Of a stretch of 64,000 nt of DNA, positions 16,384 to 25,244 are shown one piece after another. The translations under genes and the position numbers were made by a program. The DNA comes from Acetobacterium sp. (GTDB taxonomy: Bacteria > Bacillota > Clostridia > Eubacteriales > Eubacteriaceae). Each line of letters starts with the position of its first letter. The stretch's first letter is position 1. The notes beneath the pieces were generated by a model. That model was not told the origin of the DNA and did not search any database. It saw nothing but the letters and a program-made list of their open reading frames with translations. Location of the stretch: NCBI RefSeq assembly GCF_030652775.1, contig NZ_JAUSPS010000095.1:1-64000 (forward strand), given 5' to 3'.

Positions 16384-17280
16384 TTATAGATCGCCTCCGT
16401 TCATCGATTTTTTAAGGGGGCGAAGATAGGTTTTAAAGACCGGTAATGACAGCGCAATTGCCACTGTGATCGCAGTAAACAATTTTAAATCATTGGCTGG
16501 CATACCCAACTTTAATACGAGGGCAATGATAATTCGATAGGTGATGGCACCAAGCGCTAGTGAAATTAGGCAATTGAAAAAATTTCGGGTGCCAAAAATA
16601 ACTTCACCAATAATAACTGATGCCAAACCAATAACGATTGACCCGATTCCCATCTGAATATCAGCAAAGCTCTGGCTTTGAGCGATTAATGATCCAGAAA
16701 GTGCAACCAGACCATTGCTGATGACCAGACCTAGGATGATCATATTATTGGTGTTGATCCCTTGGGCTCGAGCCATTTGTGGATTGTCACCAGTAGCCCG
16801 GATGGCACAGCCGATTTCGGTTCCGAAAAACCAGTATAAAAGACCAACAATTGCCATCACACTGATAAAGCCAAAGAGCATGACCGAATATGTTGGGCTT
16901 AATCCCAGGTTTTCCATGGGGGTAAATACAGTATCAATCCGTAATAGTGACAGGTTGGCCTTGCCCATGATCCGCAGATTGACCGAATAAAGTGCGATCA
17001 TTGTTAATATACCTGCCAGCAAAGCGGGTATTTTTAGTTTTGTATGAAGAATTCCGGTGACCAGTCCCGCCAGCATCCCACCAACAAAGGCTAAACATGT
17101 AGCGATGAAAGGATTCATCCCATTAAAAATTGAAAAAGCTGCGATGGCAGCTCCCATTGCAATACTTCCTTCTACTGTTAAATCAGCAATATCGAGTATT
17201 CGGTAGGTGATATAAACGCCGATCGTCATGATGGCCCATAGCAGACCCAGCGATATTGCACCTAATATAATCTCAAACAT
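16384..17280 (-). CDS. ABC transporter permease (COG4120 type)
   Basis: Integral membrane subunit of 298 residues with about eight to nine hydrophobic segments. The N-terminus GLLWAIMTIGVYITYRILDIADLTVEGSI is characteristic of the branched-chain-like/TrpX-type permeases. It includes the EAA-like loop GTEIGCAIRATGDNPQMARAQGI. The stop is immediately followed by the ATPase start. Partner of the lipoprotein at 17383. Confidence 0.9.
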   Translation of the reverse strand: MFEIILGAISLGLLWAIMTIGVYITYRILDIADLTVEGSIAMGAAIAAFSIFNGMNPFIATCLAFVGGMLAGLVTGILHTKLKIPALLAGILTMIALYSVNLRIMGKANLSLLRIDTVFTPMENLGLSPTYSVMLFGFISVMAIVGLLYWFFGTEIGCAIRATGDNPQMARAQGINTNNMIILGLVISNGLVALSGSLIAQSQSFADIQMGIGSIVIGLASVIIGEVIFGTRNFFNCLISLALGAITYRIIIALVLKLGMPANDLKLFTAITVAIALSLPVFKTYLRPLKKSMNGGDL

Positions 17281-17323
17281 TATTCTGCCTCACTTCTTAT
17301 CTATTGATTATCTTGATTAATAA

Positions 17324-17363
17324 TTTTAGCAAGCAGTAATGGGATCCATTACTGCTTGCTAAA
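17324..17363 (-). terminator. Strong intercistronic stem-loop between binding protein and permease
   Basis: Arms TTTAGCAAGCAGTAATGG and its complement close a very short loop, about 17 perfect pairs. It has only a short U-stretch on the minus strand. It lies between the lipoprotein and permease genes, where such hairpins often protect the upstream message or partly terminate, raising the binding-protein to permease ratio. Confidence 0.65.
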
Positions 17364-17382
17364 TCGTTTCTATTCAAATCTT

Positions 17383-18375
17383 TTATTTTGCGGTAATAAC
17401 ATATTGCTGAAGATCAGCGGGAATTGTTAAGCCAATTTCCTGAGCGACCGCACCATTGATGGCATACTCAAATTTAGAAGCTGATTCAATTGGCATGGTT
17501 GCCGGTTCTGCTTCGCCTTTAAGGATTTTCACGGCCATTAAACCAGTCTGGTAACCCAAGTCTGAGTAGCTGATTCCTAAGGTGGCTAAGCCACCTGATT
17601 CCACCATCCCGGATTCGCCGCAGATGACCGGTGTTTTTGATTGCGCGGTAATGCTTTGAACCTGAGGCATTGCTGATGCAAAGACATTATCGGTAGGAAT
17701 GTAGATGGCATCACATTGGCTGACAATCGATTGAGTCGCCTGTTGAACATCATTTGAATTGGTAACCGTTACTTCGACATATTTCAGTCCCAGTTTTTCA
17801 ATCGCTTCTTTAGCAATTTTAGCCTGAATTACTGAATTATCTTCGCTGGAAGTATAAAGAACCCCAACTGTTTTAGCAGTCGGTACTAATTTTACCAGCA
17901 GGTCAATTTGTTCCTTGATTGGGTTCATGTCGGTTGTTCCGCTGACATTTCCGCCCGGTGCTTCGTTTGAAGTGACCAGACGAGCTGCTTCATAATCGGT
18001 AATAGCTGTTCCCAAAATTGGGATTTCGGTGGTTTTACCAGCGATGGCTTGGGCCGCCGGGGTCGCAATGGCGAGCACCATATCGACCTTGTTACTGACA
18101 AAACGGTCACTGATGGTTGATAAATTACTTTGATCACCCTGGGCATTTTGGACATCGATGGTAATATTATCGCCATCTTTATAACCATTGTCGGCCAGTG
18201 CGGTGACAAAGCCTTCCCGGGCGGCATCAAGAGCAACGTGATCAACGTATTGAACAATCCCGATGGTCGCTTCTTTACTTTCTTCTTTGGTGGCCGAGCT
18301 TGTGCATCCGGCACCTAAGGCAACTACAGCTGCAACGAGCAGAACGGTCATTAATTTTTTTCCGTGTTTTTTCAT
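17383..18375 (-). CDS. ABC transporter substrate-binding lipoprotein (COG2984, TrpX-like)
   Basis: Extracellular amino-acid receptor of 330 residues. Lipoprotein signal: positively charged MKKHGKKL, hydrophobic core, lipobox LGAGC at about residue 24. The mature region fits the ABC_sub_bind fold, with GIVQYVDHVALDAAREGF, TPAAQAIAGKT, VGVLYTSSEDNS, YIPTDN and GISYSDLGYQTG. TrpX-family relatives carry Trp or Tyr. Here the T-box upstream appears to read Thr, so the substrate is uncertain. Confidence 0.92.
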   Translation of the reverse strand: MKKHGKKLMTVLLVAAVVALGAGCTSSATKEESKEATIGIVQYVDHVALDAAREGFVTALADNGYKDGDNITIDVQNAQGDQSNLSTISDRFVSNKVDMVLAIATPAAQAIAGKTTEIPILGTAITDYEAARLVTSNEAPGGNVSGTTDMNPIKEQIDLLVKLVPTAKTVGVLYTSSEDNSVIQAKIAKEAIEKLGLKYVEVTVTNSNDVQQATQSIVSQCDAIYIPTDNVFASAMPQVQSITAQSKTPVICGESGMVESGGLATLGISYSDLGYQTGLMAVKILKGEAEPATMPIESASKFEYAINGAVAQEIGLTIPADLQQYVITAK

Positions 18376-18463
18376 TTCTTTTCCTCCATTTTCATTTTTT
18401 ATTCAATAAAACCTTTTCAGGCTGAATTGTTCGTGTTGGCTTCTTCATTTTTACATTCACGCA

Positions 18464-18716
18464 AAAAAAATTCGTCTCTGTATAACAGGGACGAATACAA
18501 ATTCGCGGTACCACCTTGCCTTTGATGCTTACACATCACACTCTGCAAGCAACCTTAGTCACTTAACCATGATAACGGTTGGTATCCGACCCAGCCTACC
18601 GGGCATAGCCTTTCGGTGAGCAGCTCTCAGGATGTATTCATAACGGTGTCCCGCTTTCTCGCACCAACCGAAAGCTCTCTGAAAAGATCATCCTAATTAT
18701 TACTTGTTCCTGGTCA
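18464..18716 (-). promoter_or_regulatory. T-box riboswitch of the ABC importer (specifier probably ACA, Thr)
   Basis: Minus strand: AGTA specifier-loop strand, AGAGAG, T-box core AAGGTGGTACCGCG (18504-18517), terminator ATTCGTC/GACGAAT with T8 (about 18463-18495). The loop reads GAAT-ACA-TCCTG, with CCTG pairing to CAGG on the 5' side. Aligned with the Phe and Thr leaders nearby, the codon is ACA at 18633-18635. Reading one base earlier gives TAC (Tyr). Confidence 0.88.
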
Positions 18717-18733
18717 TCACTTTATTGTTTTTT

Positions 18734-18762
18734 ATTATATTTATACGAGTCGAATTTGTCAA
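18734..18762 (-). promoter_or_regulatory. Sigma-A promoter of the T-box/ABC importer operon
   Basis: TTGACA (18757-18762), 17-bp spacer, TATAAT (18734-18739), minus strand. The spacer is one arm of a 16-bp inverted repeat (18743-18758 with 18772-18787, one mismatch). This could be an operator, or the thrS terminator stem, though it lacks a U-run. Confidence 0.85.
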
Positions 18763-18797
18763 CCTTTATTGCAAATTCGACCCGTATTATTCCTGAT

Positions 18798-20714
18798 TTA
18801 GTCCAAGGTCAATGACTTTGTGCTAATTTTTTGAATCAGTTTTTCTTTGAGATCGGCAAGACTGATCAGGCCCGCATCGCCAGTGTCGCGGATTCGCAGC
18901 GCCAGGTCACCGCCTTCGGCTTCTTTATCGCCGACCACCAACATATAAGGAACTTTTTGCATTTGTGCATCCCTGATCCGGTAACCCAGTTTTTCATCGC
19001 GAACATCCACCGAGGTGCGAACGCCAATGGCAGTTAGTTCTTCAGCAATGCCCTTGGCAAAATCATGGTGGGCATCAGCAACCGGAATAACCATCACCTG
19101 AACCGGTGCCAGCCACACCGGGAATTTTCCGGCAAAGTGCTCAATCAGAATCCCGAAAAACCGTTCGATACTTCCTAAAATGGTGCGGTGAACAATAACT
19201 GGACGGTGTTTTTCGCCGTCTGATCCAATATAATTTAGGTCAAAGCGTTCCGGCATCTGGAAATCCAGCTGGATAGTGCCGCACTGCCAGGTACGACCCA
19301 GGCTGTCCTCCAGATGGAAGTCAATTTTGGGACCATAAAACGCCCCGTCACCCGGGTTTAAACGATAGTCGATGGCTTTTTTCTCCAGCGCATTTCTTAA
19401 GGCGTCGGTCGCTATTTCCCAAACTTCATCCGAGCCAATGGCTTTTTCTGGTTTGGTGGAGAGCTCAACCCGATAATTAAATCCGAAAATTTTATAGACG
19501 TCATCAGCCAAATCAATGACCTTAATGACTTCGGCTTCAATTTGATCCGGGGTCATAAAAATATGGGCATCATCCTGTGTAAAGTTACGAACCCGCATCA
19601 GACCATGGAGGGCGCCATGCAGTTCATGACGATGAACCAGACCCAACTCAGCCATCTTTAAAGGCAAATCCCGATAGGAGTGTCCTTTTCTTTTATAAAC
19701 CAGCATTCCGCCCGGGCAGTTCATCGGTTTAACCGCATAGGAGGCATCATCAATTTCGGTGAAATACATATTTTCTTTGTAATGATCCCAATGACCGGAT
19801 CGTTTCCACAGTTCAGCATTGAGAATAATTGGCGTTTTGATTTCCTGGTATCCCCGCAGTTGATGGATCTGTCGCCAGAAATTTTCCAATTCGTTGCGAA
19901 TAATCATTCCTTTGGGATGGAAAAATGGGAAACCTGGACCTTCTTCCTGGAGTGAGAAAAGATCAAGTTCTTTTCCTAATTTGCGGTGATCCCGTTTTTT
20001 TGCTTCTTCCAGTCGGGTCAGATAAGCTTCTAATTCGCTTTTTTTCGGGAAGGTAATTCCGTAGATCCGCTGCAGCATTTTGTTTTTTTCATCACCGCGC
20101 CAGTAGGCTCCGGCCAGGCTTAACAGTTTTACCGCTTTAATCCCGCTGAGATTTTGAATATGAGGGCCGGCGCAAAGATCGGAGAACTCACCCTGGGAAT
20201 AAAAGCTGATGATGGCGTCTTCCGGCAGATTTTCGATCAGTTCCGCTTTATAAATTTCGCCTTCGGCATTTACTTTAGCTAGGGCTTCGTTTCGGCTTAG
20301 TTCATAGCGATTGATTACCAAACCTTCTTTGACAATTTTAGCCATTTCCTTTTCAATTTTTTCCATGATTTCCGGGGTGATAATTACATCCACATCAATA
20401 TCATAGTAAAAGCCACTGTCGATCGCCGGGCCAATCGCCAGTTTTGCCTGCGGATAAAGTCGTTTGACCGCCTGAGCCAGCAGATGGGAACCGGTATGCC
20501 AGAAAGCATGTTTGCCGCCTTCATCTTCGAATTTCAAAAGATTAAGGGTGGCGTCTTCATTAATCGGTTGACGGACATCGACAACCTCGCCATTGAGCTC
20601 GCCGGCCATGGTATTTTTAGCTAAACCAGGACTGATATCATTGGCAACTTCAAGAACAGTAATTCCGGGTTCATAAGTCTTTATGGATCCGTCTTTTAAC
20701 GTAATAGTAATCAT
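18798..20714 (-). CDS. thrS: Threonyl-tRNA synthetase
   Basis: Charges tRNA-Thr. 638 residues: TGS domain (1-60, ITLKDGSIKTYEPGITVLEVA), the editing SAD domain with the HTGSHLLAQA motif, class II core with MNCPGGML (zinc Cys), RVRNFTQDDAHIF (motif 2 region), and a C-terminal anticodon domain (PVQVMVIPVADAHHDFAKGI). Full length and intact. A separate Thr T-box precedes it. Downstream, a T-box controlled importer lies between it and infC, which elsewhere often follows thrS directly. Confidence 0.97.
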   Translation of the reverse strand: MITITLKDGSIKTYEPGITVLEVANDISPGLAKNTMAGELNGEVVDVRQPINEDATLNLLKFEDEGGKHAFWHTGSHLLAQAVKRLYPQAKLAIGPAIDSGFYYDIDVDVIITPEIMEKIEKEMAKIVKEGLVINRYELSRNEALAKVNAEGEIYKAELIENLPEDAIISFYSQGEFSDLCAGPHIQNLSGIKAVKLLSLAGAYWRGDEKNKMLQRIYGITFPKKSELEAYLTRLEEAKKRDHRKLGKELDLFSLQEEGPGFPFFHPKGMIIRNELENFWRQIHQLRGYQEIKTPIILNAELWKRSGHWDHYKENMYFTEIDDASYAVKPMNCPGGMLVYKRKGHSYRDLPLKMAELGLVHRHELHGALHGLMRVRNFTQDDAHIFMTPDQIEAEVIKVIDLADDVYKIFGFNYRVELSTKPEKAIGSDEVWEIATDALRNALEKKAIDYRLNPGDGAFYGPKIDFHLEDSLGRTWQCGTIQLDFQMPERFDLNYIGSDGEKHRPVIVHRTILGSIERFFGILIEHFAGKFPVWLAPVQVMVIPVADAHHDFAKGIAEELTAIGVRTSVDVRDEKLGYRIRDAQMQKVPYMLVVGDKEAEGGDLALRIRDTGDAGLISLADLKEKLIQKISTKSLTLD

Positions 20715-20796
20715 ATTTTCTCCTTTATTTTTGCGCTAATTGTGAAACCAGCGTATTTTCAAGCGACTTGGTTCTTTAAAACATTTATTTTAAAAA

Positions 20797-21064
20797 CAAA
20801 AAAGCCCCTTTGTTAACCAAAGGGACGTATCAACGCGGTTCCACCCAATTTGATTCACTTTCATGAATCCACTTAAGTTCTGAATAACGGTCAGCTCCGA
20901 AAAACCCTACTATAAAAGAAAGTGAAAAAATGTAAATAACACAACTTTCCAATCGATTTCAGGTTTCGACTCCAAGGTGGTTTTCAATTATCTTTGGTAC
21001 AGGCAATTACAGCCAGGTTGCCTACTCTCTGAAACTTTTGGATAACTTACTCGTCCTTATCAGC
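20797..21064 (-). promoter_or_regulatory. T-box riboswitch of thrS (Thr specifier ACC)
   Basis: Stem I start GATAAGGACGAGTAAG, T-box core GGGTGGAACCGCG (20834-20846) and terminator CCCTTTGG/ACAAAGGGG with T6 (20797-20825). The specifier loop reads GAAA-ACC-ACCTTGGAG, giving Thr codon ACC at 20979-20981. Confidence 0.93.
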
Positions 21065-21142
21065 ATCTTTTTTTATTTTTATTGCTTATTAGTATAACCT
21101 TTATCTAAAAAAGAATCAATACTTTTCAGCAAATTTAATATT

Positions 21143-22849
21143 TCATTGAATGATAATGCTAGAGCCGGCCTCAGAAAATACCATTAATCCCGGTTTTTCT
21201 TCTGATGACAAAGCAGCTCCAGTAAGCCGGCTGAGAAAAGCAGCCGAAAAATACTGAAATTTGACCTGGGTATAGATTTTTTTTGGTGCCAGGTTTATGA
21301 AGCTACCCAGATAAGTCTCGATATTCTGGGGATCTTTTAAAAACTCGAAGATCCATTCTTTATCCGGACTGGTATCACTCATACCGGCTGGCAGTCTGAG
21401 TTCCCGAGCGAGAAAGTCGAATTTAAGCCATTCCCCGATCTGTTCGCTTTTTTGATGATCCTTGAAAAATCCCAAGAGTATCCCAAAGAGCTGTTCCTTT
21501 GATTTGCCCACATCATAATATCCCTGACTGTCCCAATAGCTGGAAAACGCTTCAAAAAAGTCAAAGGGGGTGCTGTAAATCCGGGCAGCAAAAACGAAAG
21601 CCAAGCTATATTTGAATGCACCACTATTGAAGTAGCGATCCACCAACACTTCAATTTGACGCAATTGATACAGTTCTGCAGCGCTGATATATTTATTTGA
21701 AATTATCTCATAAGGTGGAAAACTGGCATACTGATAGTCATGGATTTCCGACTCTTTGCGAATACGGGTGCCTTTCAGACATTTCAGAAAGCCCAGTTGC
21801 AGCATATCGGGATCAAGGGCTATCACCCGATTAAAGGATGACTTGAAAACCCCATAGGTTTCATGGGGTAAGCCCGCAATCAGATCCAGGTGAATATGAA
21901 TATTATGTTGATCCAACAATTTTGTTACATGTTCTTCGGTTCTCGTCACACTGATTTTTCGGCCAATCGCCGAAAGCGTAGCGGGGGCCGTACTTTGAAC
22001 CCCGATTTCAAGCTGTATCAATCCCGGCGGTGCCGTGTTCAGCAGCGCAATCATCTCATCATCGATCAGGTCACCGGTCATTTCAAAGTGAAAATTAGTA
22101 TTGCCGCCTTGATCAATTAGATGTCTAAATATTTCTTTTGCCCGACCCAAGTCGCAGTTAAATGTCCGGTCTACCAGTTTGACCTGCTTGACGCCTGCCA
22201 GAATAAAGAAATCCAGTTCCGCAAAAACCCTGTCCAGACATAACAGATTCAACCCCTGTTTAGCCGAAGAAAGACAATAAGAACAGGAAAATGGGCAACC
22301 GCGCATGGTTTCATAATAGATAATCTTATGATTGAGATTGTCCATATCCAAATTTAAATACGGAAAAATTAATTGGTTTAACGGAACCGGTTTAGCATCC
22401 GGATTTTCGATCAGTTCACCGGATCGGTTGCGATAGCAGAGACCGGGAATTTTACTAAGGTCATTCAGATTATCATTTGTCAGTAGTGCTTTTAACTTGT
22501 CTTCCCCTTCGCCCTGAATAATGAAATCGCAAAAAAGGTGCTCTTCCAGTAGGGACAAGCCATCAAAACTGACCTCCGGGCCGCCAAAAATAATCTGCAC
22601 CTGCGGCCTGGCTTTTTTAATGACTTCGGCCAACTTAAGCACAATCTCCATATTCCAGATATAGCAGGAAAAACCAATCCGTCTGGCTTCCTGATCCAGT
22701 AGCAGCTTGATGATGCGATGAATCGGGTCATTGATCGACATTTCCAGAAAATCGACCTCAAAATCCGGCAGCTGCGCCTTTAATGAGCGAACGGCCAGAT
22801 TGGTATGAATATATTTAGCATTGATGGCGACTAAAACAAGATCTTTCAC
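21143..22849 (-). CDS. Cobalamin-binding radical SAM protein with DUF4080 C-terminus
   Basis: Radical SAM enzyme of 568 residues. The N-terminal B12-binding-like Rossmann domain (about 1-130, LVAINAKYIHTNLAVRSLK) precedes the radical SAM core with TMRGCPFSCSYC (three Cys for the 4Fe-4S cluster, about residue 180). A DUF4080 tail follows. Start chosen at GTG 22849, six bases after GGAGG; the ATG at 22879 has no ribosome site. The reaction is unknown for this subfamily. It is separated from thrS by the T-box. Confidence 0.87.
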   Translation of the reverse strand: MKDLVLVAINAKYIHTNLAVRSLKAQLPDFEVDFLEMSINDPIHRIIKLLLDQEARRIGFSCYIWNMEIVLKLAEVIKKARPQVQIIFGGPEVSFDGLSLLEEHLFCDFIIQGEGEDKLKALLTNDNLNDLSKIPGLCYRNRSGELIENPDAKPVPLNQLIFPYLNLDMDNLNHKIIYYETMRGCPFSCSYCLSSAKQGLNLLCLDRVFAELDFFILAGVKQVKLVDRTFNCDLGRAKEIFRHLIDQGGNTNFHFEMTGDLIDDEMIALLNTAPPGLIQLEIGVQSTAPATLSAIGRKISVTRTEEHVTKLLDQHNIHIHLDLIAGLPHETYGVFKSSFNRVIALDPDMLQLGFLKCLKGTRIRKESEIHDYQYASFPPYEIISNKYISAAELYQLRQIEVLVDRYFNSGAFKYSLAFVFAARIYSTPFDFFEAFSSYWDSQGYYDVGKSKEQLFGILLGFFKDHQKSEQIGEWLKFDFLARELRLPAGMSDTSPDKEWIFEFLKDPQNIETYLGSFINLAPKKIYTQVKFQYFSAAFLSRLTGAALSSEEKPGLMVFSEAGSSIIIQ

Positions 22850-22949
22850 TAGTAACCTCCAGTTTATCGGATGGTGCAAGTATAATACCCGTTTAGGGGT
22901 ATTATGCTTTTATTTTGCTTTCATTGAGCTGAACTTCCGATATGAAAGT

Positions 22950-24047
22950 CTATACATTAAACCGGAAAAAAGTAACATCGCCATCTTTCATGACATACTC
23001 TTTTCCTTCCACTCGTGTAACACCGCTTTCCTTGGCTTTCACTTCAGAACCGGCTTCAATCAATTGTTCGTAGCTGGTAATTTCTGCTCGAATAAATCCG
23101 CGTTCGATATCACTATGGATTTTGCCGGCTGCCTGGGGTGCTTTGGTACCTTCGGTGACCGTCCAAGCTCGTATTTCCTGGGGTCCGGCGGTTAAAAAGG
23201 TAATCAGACCCAACAGTTTATAACCAGTTCGAATGACCTGATCCAGTCCTGATTCGGCCAAACCCATATCGGATAAAAACTCGGCTTTTTCGGTATCGTC
23301 AAATTGGGCGATTTCTTCTTCTATTTTGGCTGATATTTTTATAATATCCTTATGATTACCAGAGTGGTTTTCTAAAACGGTTGCTTTTAATCGGGTTACC
23401 ATTTCATTATCCTCATGGAGATCATCTTCAGAAACATTGGCGATATAAAGAACTGGTTTAATGGAAATCAACTGAATGGTTTGAATGAATTCCCATTCAT
23501 CGGTTGAAAAATCATCGTCATTAGGCATTTTACCCACTTCCAGAATTTCACGCAGACGCATGGCTACTTCGATGTTGGCTTTTTCCTGCGGATTAGTTTT
23601 GGCCAGTTTTTTATTTTTTTCAATCCGGCGATCAAGCATTTCAATATCAGCAAAAATCAATTCCAGATTGATGGTTTCCAGATCGTCAATGGGATCGATT
23701 TTTCCCTCGACATGGACGACGTTGTCATCTTCAAAACAACGGACAACATGAACAATGGCATCAACCTCGCGGATATGTGAAAGAAACTTGTTGCCAAGTC
23801 CTTCCCCTTTACTGGCACCGCGCACGAGACCAGCGATATCGACAAATTCGATGGTGGTGGGAATAACTTTTTTAGAATTGTACATTTTTTCTAAAACAGC
23901 CAGGCGGGGATCTGGTACCGTCACAATCCCAATATTGGGATCAATGGTGCAAAAAGGGTAATTAGCAGCCTCTGCCCCAGCCTTGGTTAACGCATTGAAT
24001 ATGGTGCTTTTCCCGACGTTGGGTAAGCCAACGATTCCTATCTTCAT
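22950..24047 (-). CDS. ychF: Ribosome-associated GTPase/ATPase YchF (Ola1)
   Basis: Obg-family P-loop protein that prefers ATP. 365 residues: G1 GLPNVGKST at the N-terminus, G2/switch YPFCTIDPNIG, G3 DIAGLVRGASKGEGLG, an altered G4 (no NKxD; the region reads LYIANVSEDDL), a coiled-coil insertion, and a C-terminal TGS domain ending EGKEYVMKDGDVTFFRFNV. Full length. It is preceded by AAAGAGGTAACT. Monocistronic by spacing. Confidence 0.96.
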   Translation of the reverse strand: MKIGIVGLPNVGKSTIFNALTKAGAEAANYPFCTIDPNIGIVTVPDPRLAVLEKMYNSKKVIPTTIEFVDIAGLVRGASKGEGLGNKFLSHIREVDAIVHVVRCFEDDNVVHVEGKIDPIDDLETINLELIFADIEMLDRRIEKNKKLAKTNPQEKANIEVAMRLREILEVGKMPNDDDFSTDEWEFIQTIQLISIKPVLYIANVSEDDLHEDNEMVTRLKATVLENHSGNHKDIIKISAKIEEEIAQFDDTEKAEFLSDMGLAESGLDQVIRTGYKLLGLITFLTAGPQEIRAWTVTEGTKAPQAAGKIHSDIERGFIRAEITSYEQLIEAGSEVKAKESGVTRVEGKEYVMKDGDVTFFRFNV

Positions 24048-24059
24048 AGTTACCTCTTT

Positions 24060-24304
24060 CTAATTTTCTTAGCAATGAAATTATTTTTTTATTTTATTTG
24101 GTACTGATATTCTGTCCCGGATACATTAATCCTGACATTTAAAAAGGTGGATTTTCCCGTCCCGAAGGATCAAGAAGTGCCACCATTTCGATTTGTTCAG
24201 CGATTCGGTTGAAACCTAAAGGTCTTGCTTAACCATAAACGATTTATCACCAGGAGATTATCCTAAGAAAAAGTGTCGATCAAGCCGCTTGTTTGAGACT
24301 CAGG
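24060..24304 (-). other. 245-bp gene-free interval with probable rsfS-operon terminator
   Basis: No ORF. On the minus strand, GGTGG (24184-24180) pairs with CCACC (24150-24146) around an inner stem capped by a C(TTCG)G tetraloop, followed by T5, which looks like the terminator of the rplU-to-rsfS block. The roughly 120 nt between rsfS and this hairpin are unexplained and may be structured RNA. Confidence 0.5.
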
Positions 24305-24649
24305 CTATCGACTAACTGGACTACTTTTCCAAAGTTTTTCGAGACTGTAAAACTCACGTTCTTCAGCATGGAAAACATGGATGATCACATCGTAATAATC
24401 CAATAAAATCCAACGGCCTTCTCGTTGACCCTCGATGTTTTTGGGGAATATTTCTAATTCTTTGGCTTCATATTCAATATTGTCAGCAATGGCTTTGACC
24501 TGACGTTCAGAACTCCCGCTGGCAATAACAAAATAGTTGGCAATCGATGTCATTTCTGTTACATTAATGACCTCAATATCGATTCCATTTTTGTCTTCAA
24601 TCCACCCTTTTATTTTTTGTGCAAATTCTTCTGGATTAATAAAAATCAC
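24305..24649 (-). CDS. rsfS: Ribosomal silencing factor RsfS
   Basis: Binds L14 and blocks subunit joining in starvation. 114 residues with the family core: FVIASGSSERQVKAIADNI, EGQREGRWILLDYYDVIIHVF and REFYSLEKLW. Last gene of the nadD-yqeK-rsfS run, 28 bp after yqeK. Confidence 0.95.
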   Translation of the reverse strand: MIFINPEEFAQKIKGWIEDKNGIDIEVINVTEMTSIANYFVIASGSSERQVKAIADNIEYEAKELEIFPKNIEGQREGRWILLDYYDVIIHVFHAEEREFYSLEKLWKSSPVSR

Positions 24650-24677
24650 TCACTTTCTTTTATAATTTTAATCTCTT

Positions 24678-25244
24678 CTATTTTTGTTTAATAATCAAAT
24701 CATTTCGCGCATCAATGGTTCGCTTGTGAATCAGGGCTCCGGTTTGCGCCACATGACAGATGCAGTTGGTTAATGCCATAATGGTTGCCCCATCCAAATC
24801 GGTTTCGGCCATTTGACGAATGGTCTCAACCTCCGGAAAAGAACGATCTTTTTCAATATAGTCAGCCAGATAAATAATCTTATCCAGGGTATTCATGTTT
24901 TTACATCCGGTGGTATGACAATCAATGGCGTTTTGAATCGCAGCGTCATCAATGCCGTAACGTTCTTTAGCAAGAACCGCCCCCACCGGGCCATGAAGCA
25001 ATTGGGGATCATTATGACTGATCCGATCGATCTTGATCTGATGCTTTTGGGCATAGTCTAGCTGCTGTTGGTCGGTTAGATTCTTGGCACAGTCATGCAG
25101 CAACGCTGCCAGTCTGGCCTGATCCAGATTACATCCGAAGTCTCTAGCCATTTTATCAGCTGCCGCAACCACATTCATCGTGTGTCTGAACCGTTTAGGG
25201 GTTAGGTTCTTTTTTAAATCAGCTTCGATATCAGTCCAATTCAT
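24678..25244 (-). CDS. yqeK: YqeK, HD-domain dinucleoside tetraphosphate hydrolase
   Basis: Symmetrical Ap4A hydrolase family, HD superfamily. 188 residues with metal ligands in RFRHTMNVV (His), ALLHDCAKNL (HD), and further His in HNDPQLLHGPVGA and CHTTG, then DYIEKDR. It overlaps the end of nadD by 14 bp, the usual nadD-yqeK arrangement. Confidence 0.94.
   Translation of the reverse strand: MNWTDIEADLKKNLTPKRFRHTMNVVAAADKMARDFGCNLDQARLAALLHDCAKNLTDQQQLDYAQKHQIKIDRISHNDPQLLHGPVGAVLAKERYGIDDAAIQNAIDCHTTGCKNMNTLDKIIYLADYIEKDRSFPEVETIRQMAETDLDGATIMALTNCICHVAQTGALIHKRTIDARNDLIIKQK

Noticed and set aside
18464-18716. Treating this T-box as the thrS leader
   Set aside because: thrS lies upstream on the minus strand and has its own T-box at 20797-21064; this one has a separate promoter and faces the ABC operon.
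22882-22905. Hairpin ATAATACCC/GGGTATTAT as a terminator between ychF and the DUF4080 gene
   Set aside because: There is no U-run on the minus strand and the position is just upstream of the downstream gene; left unassigned.
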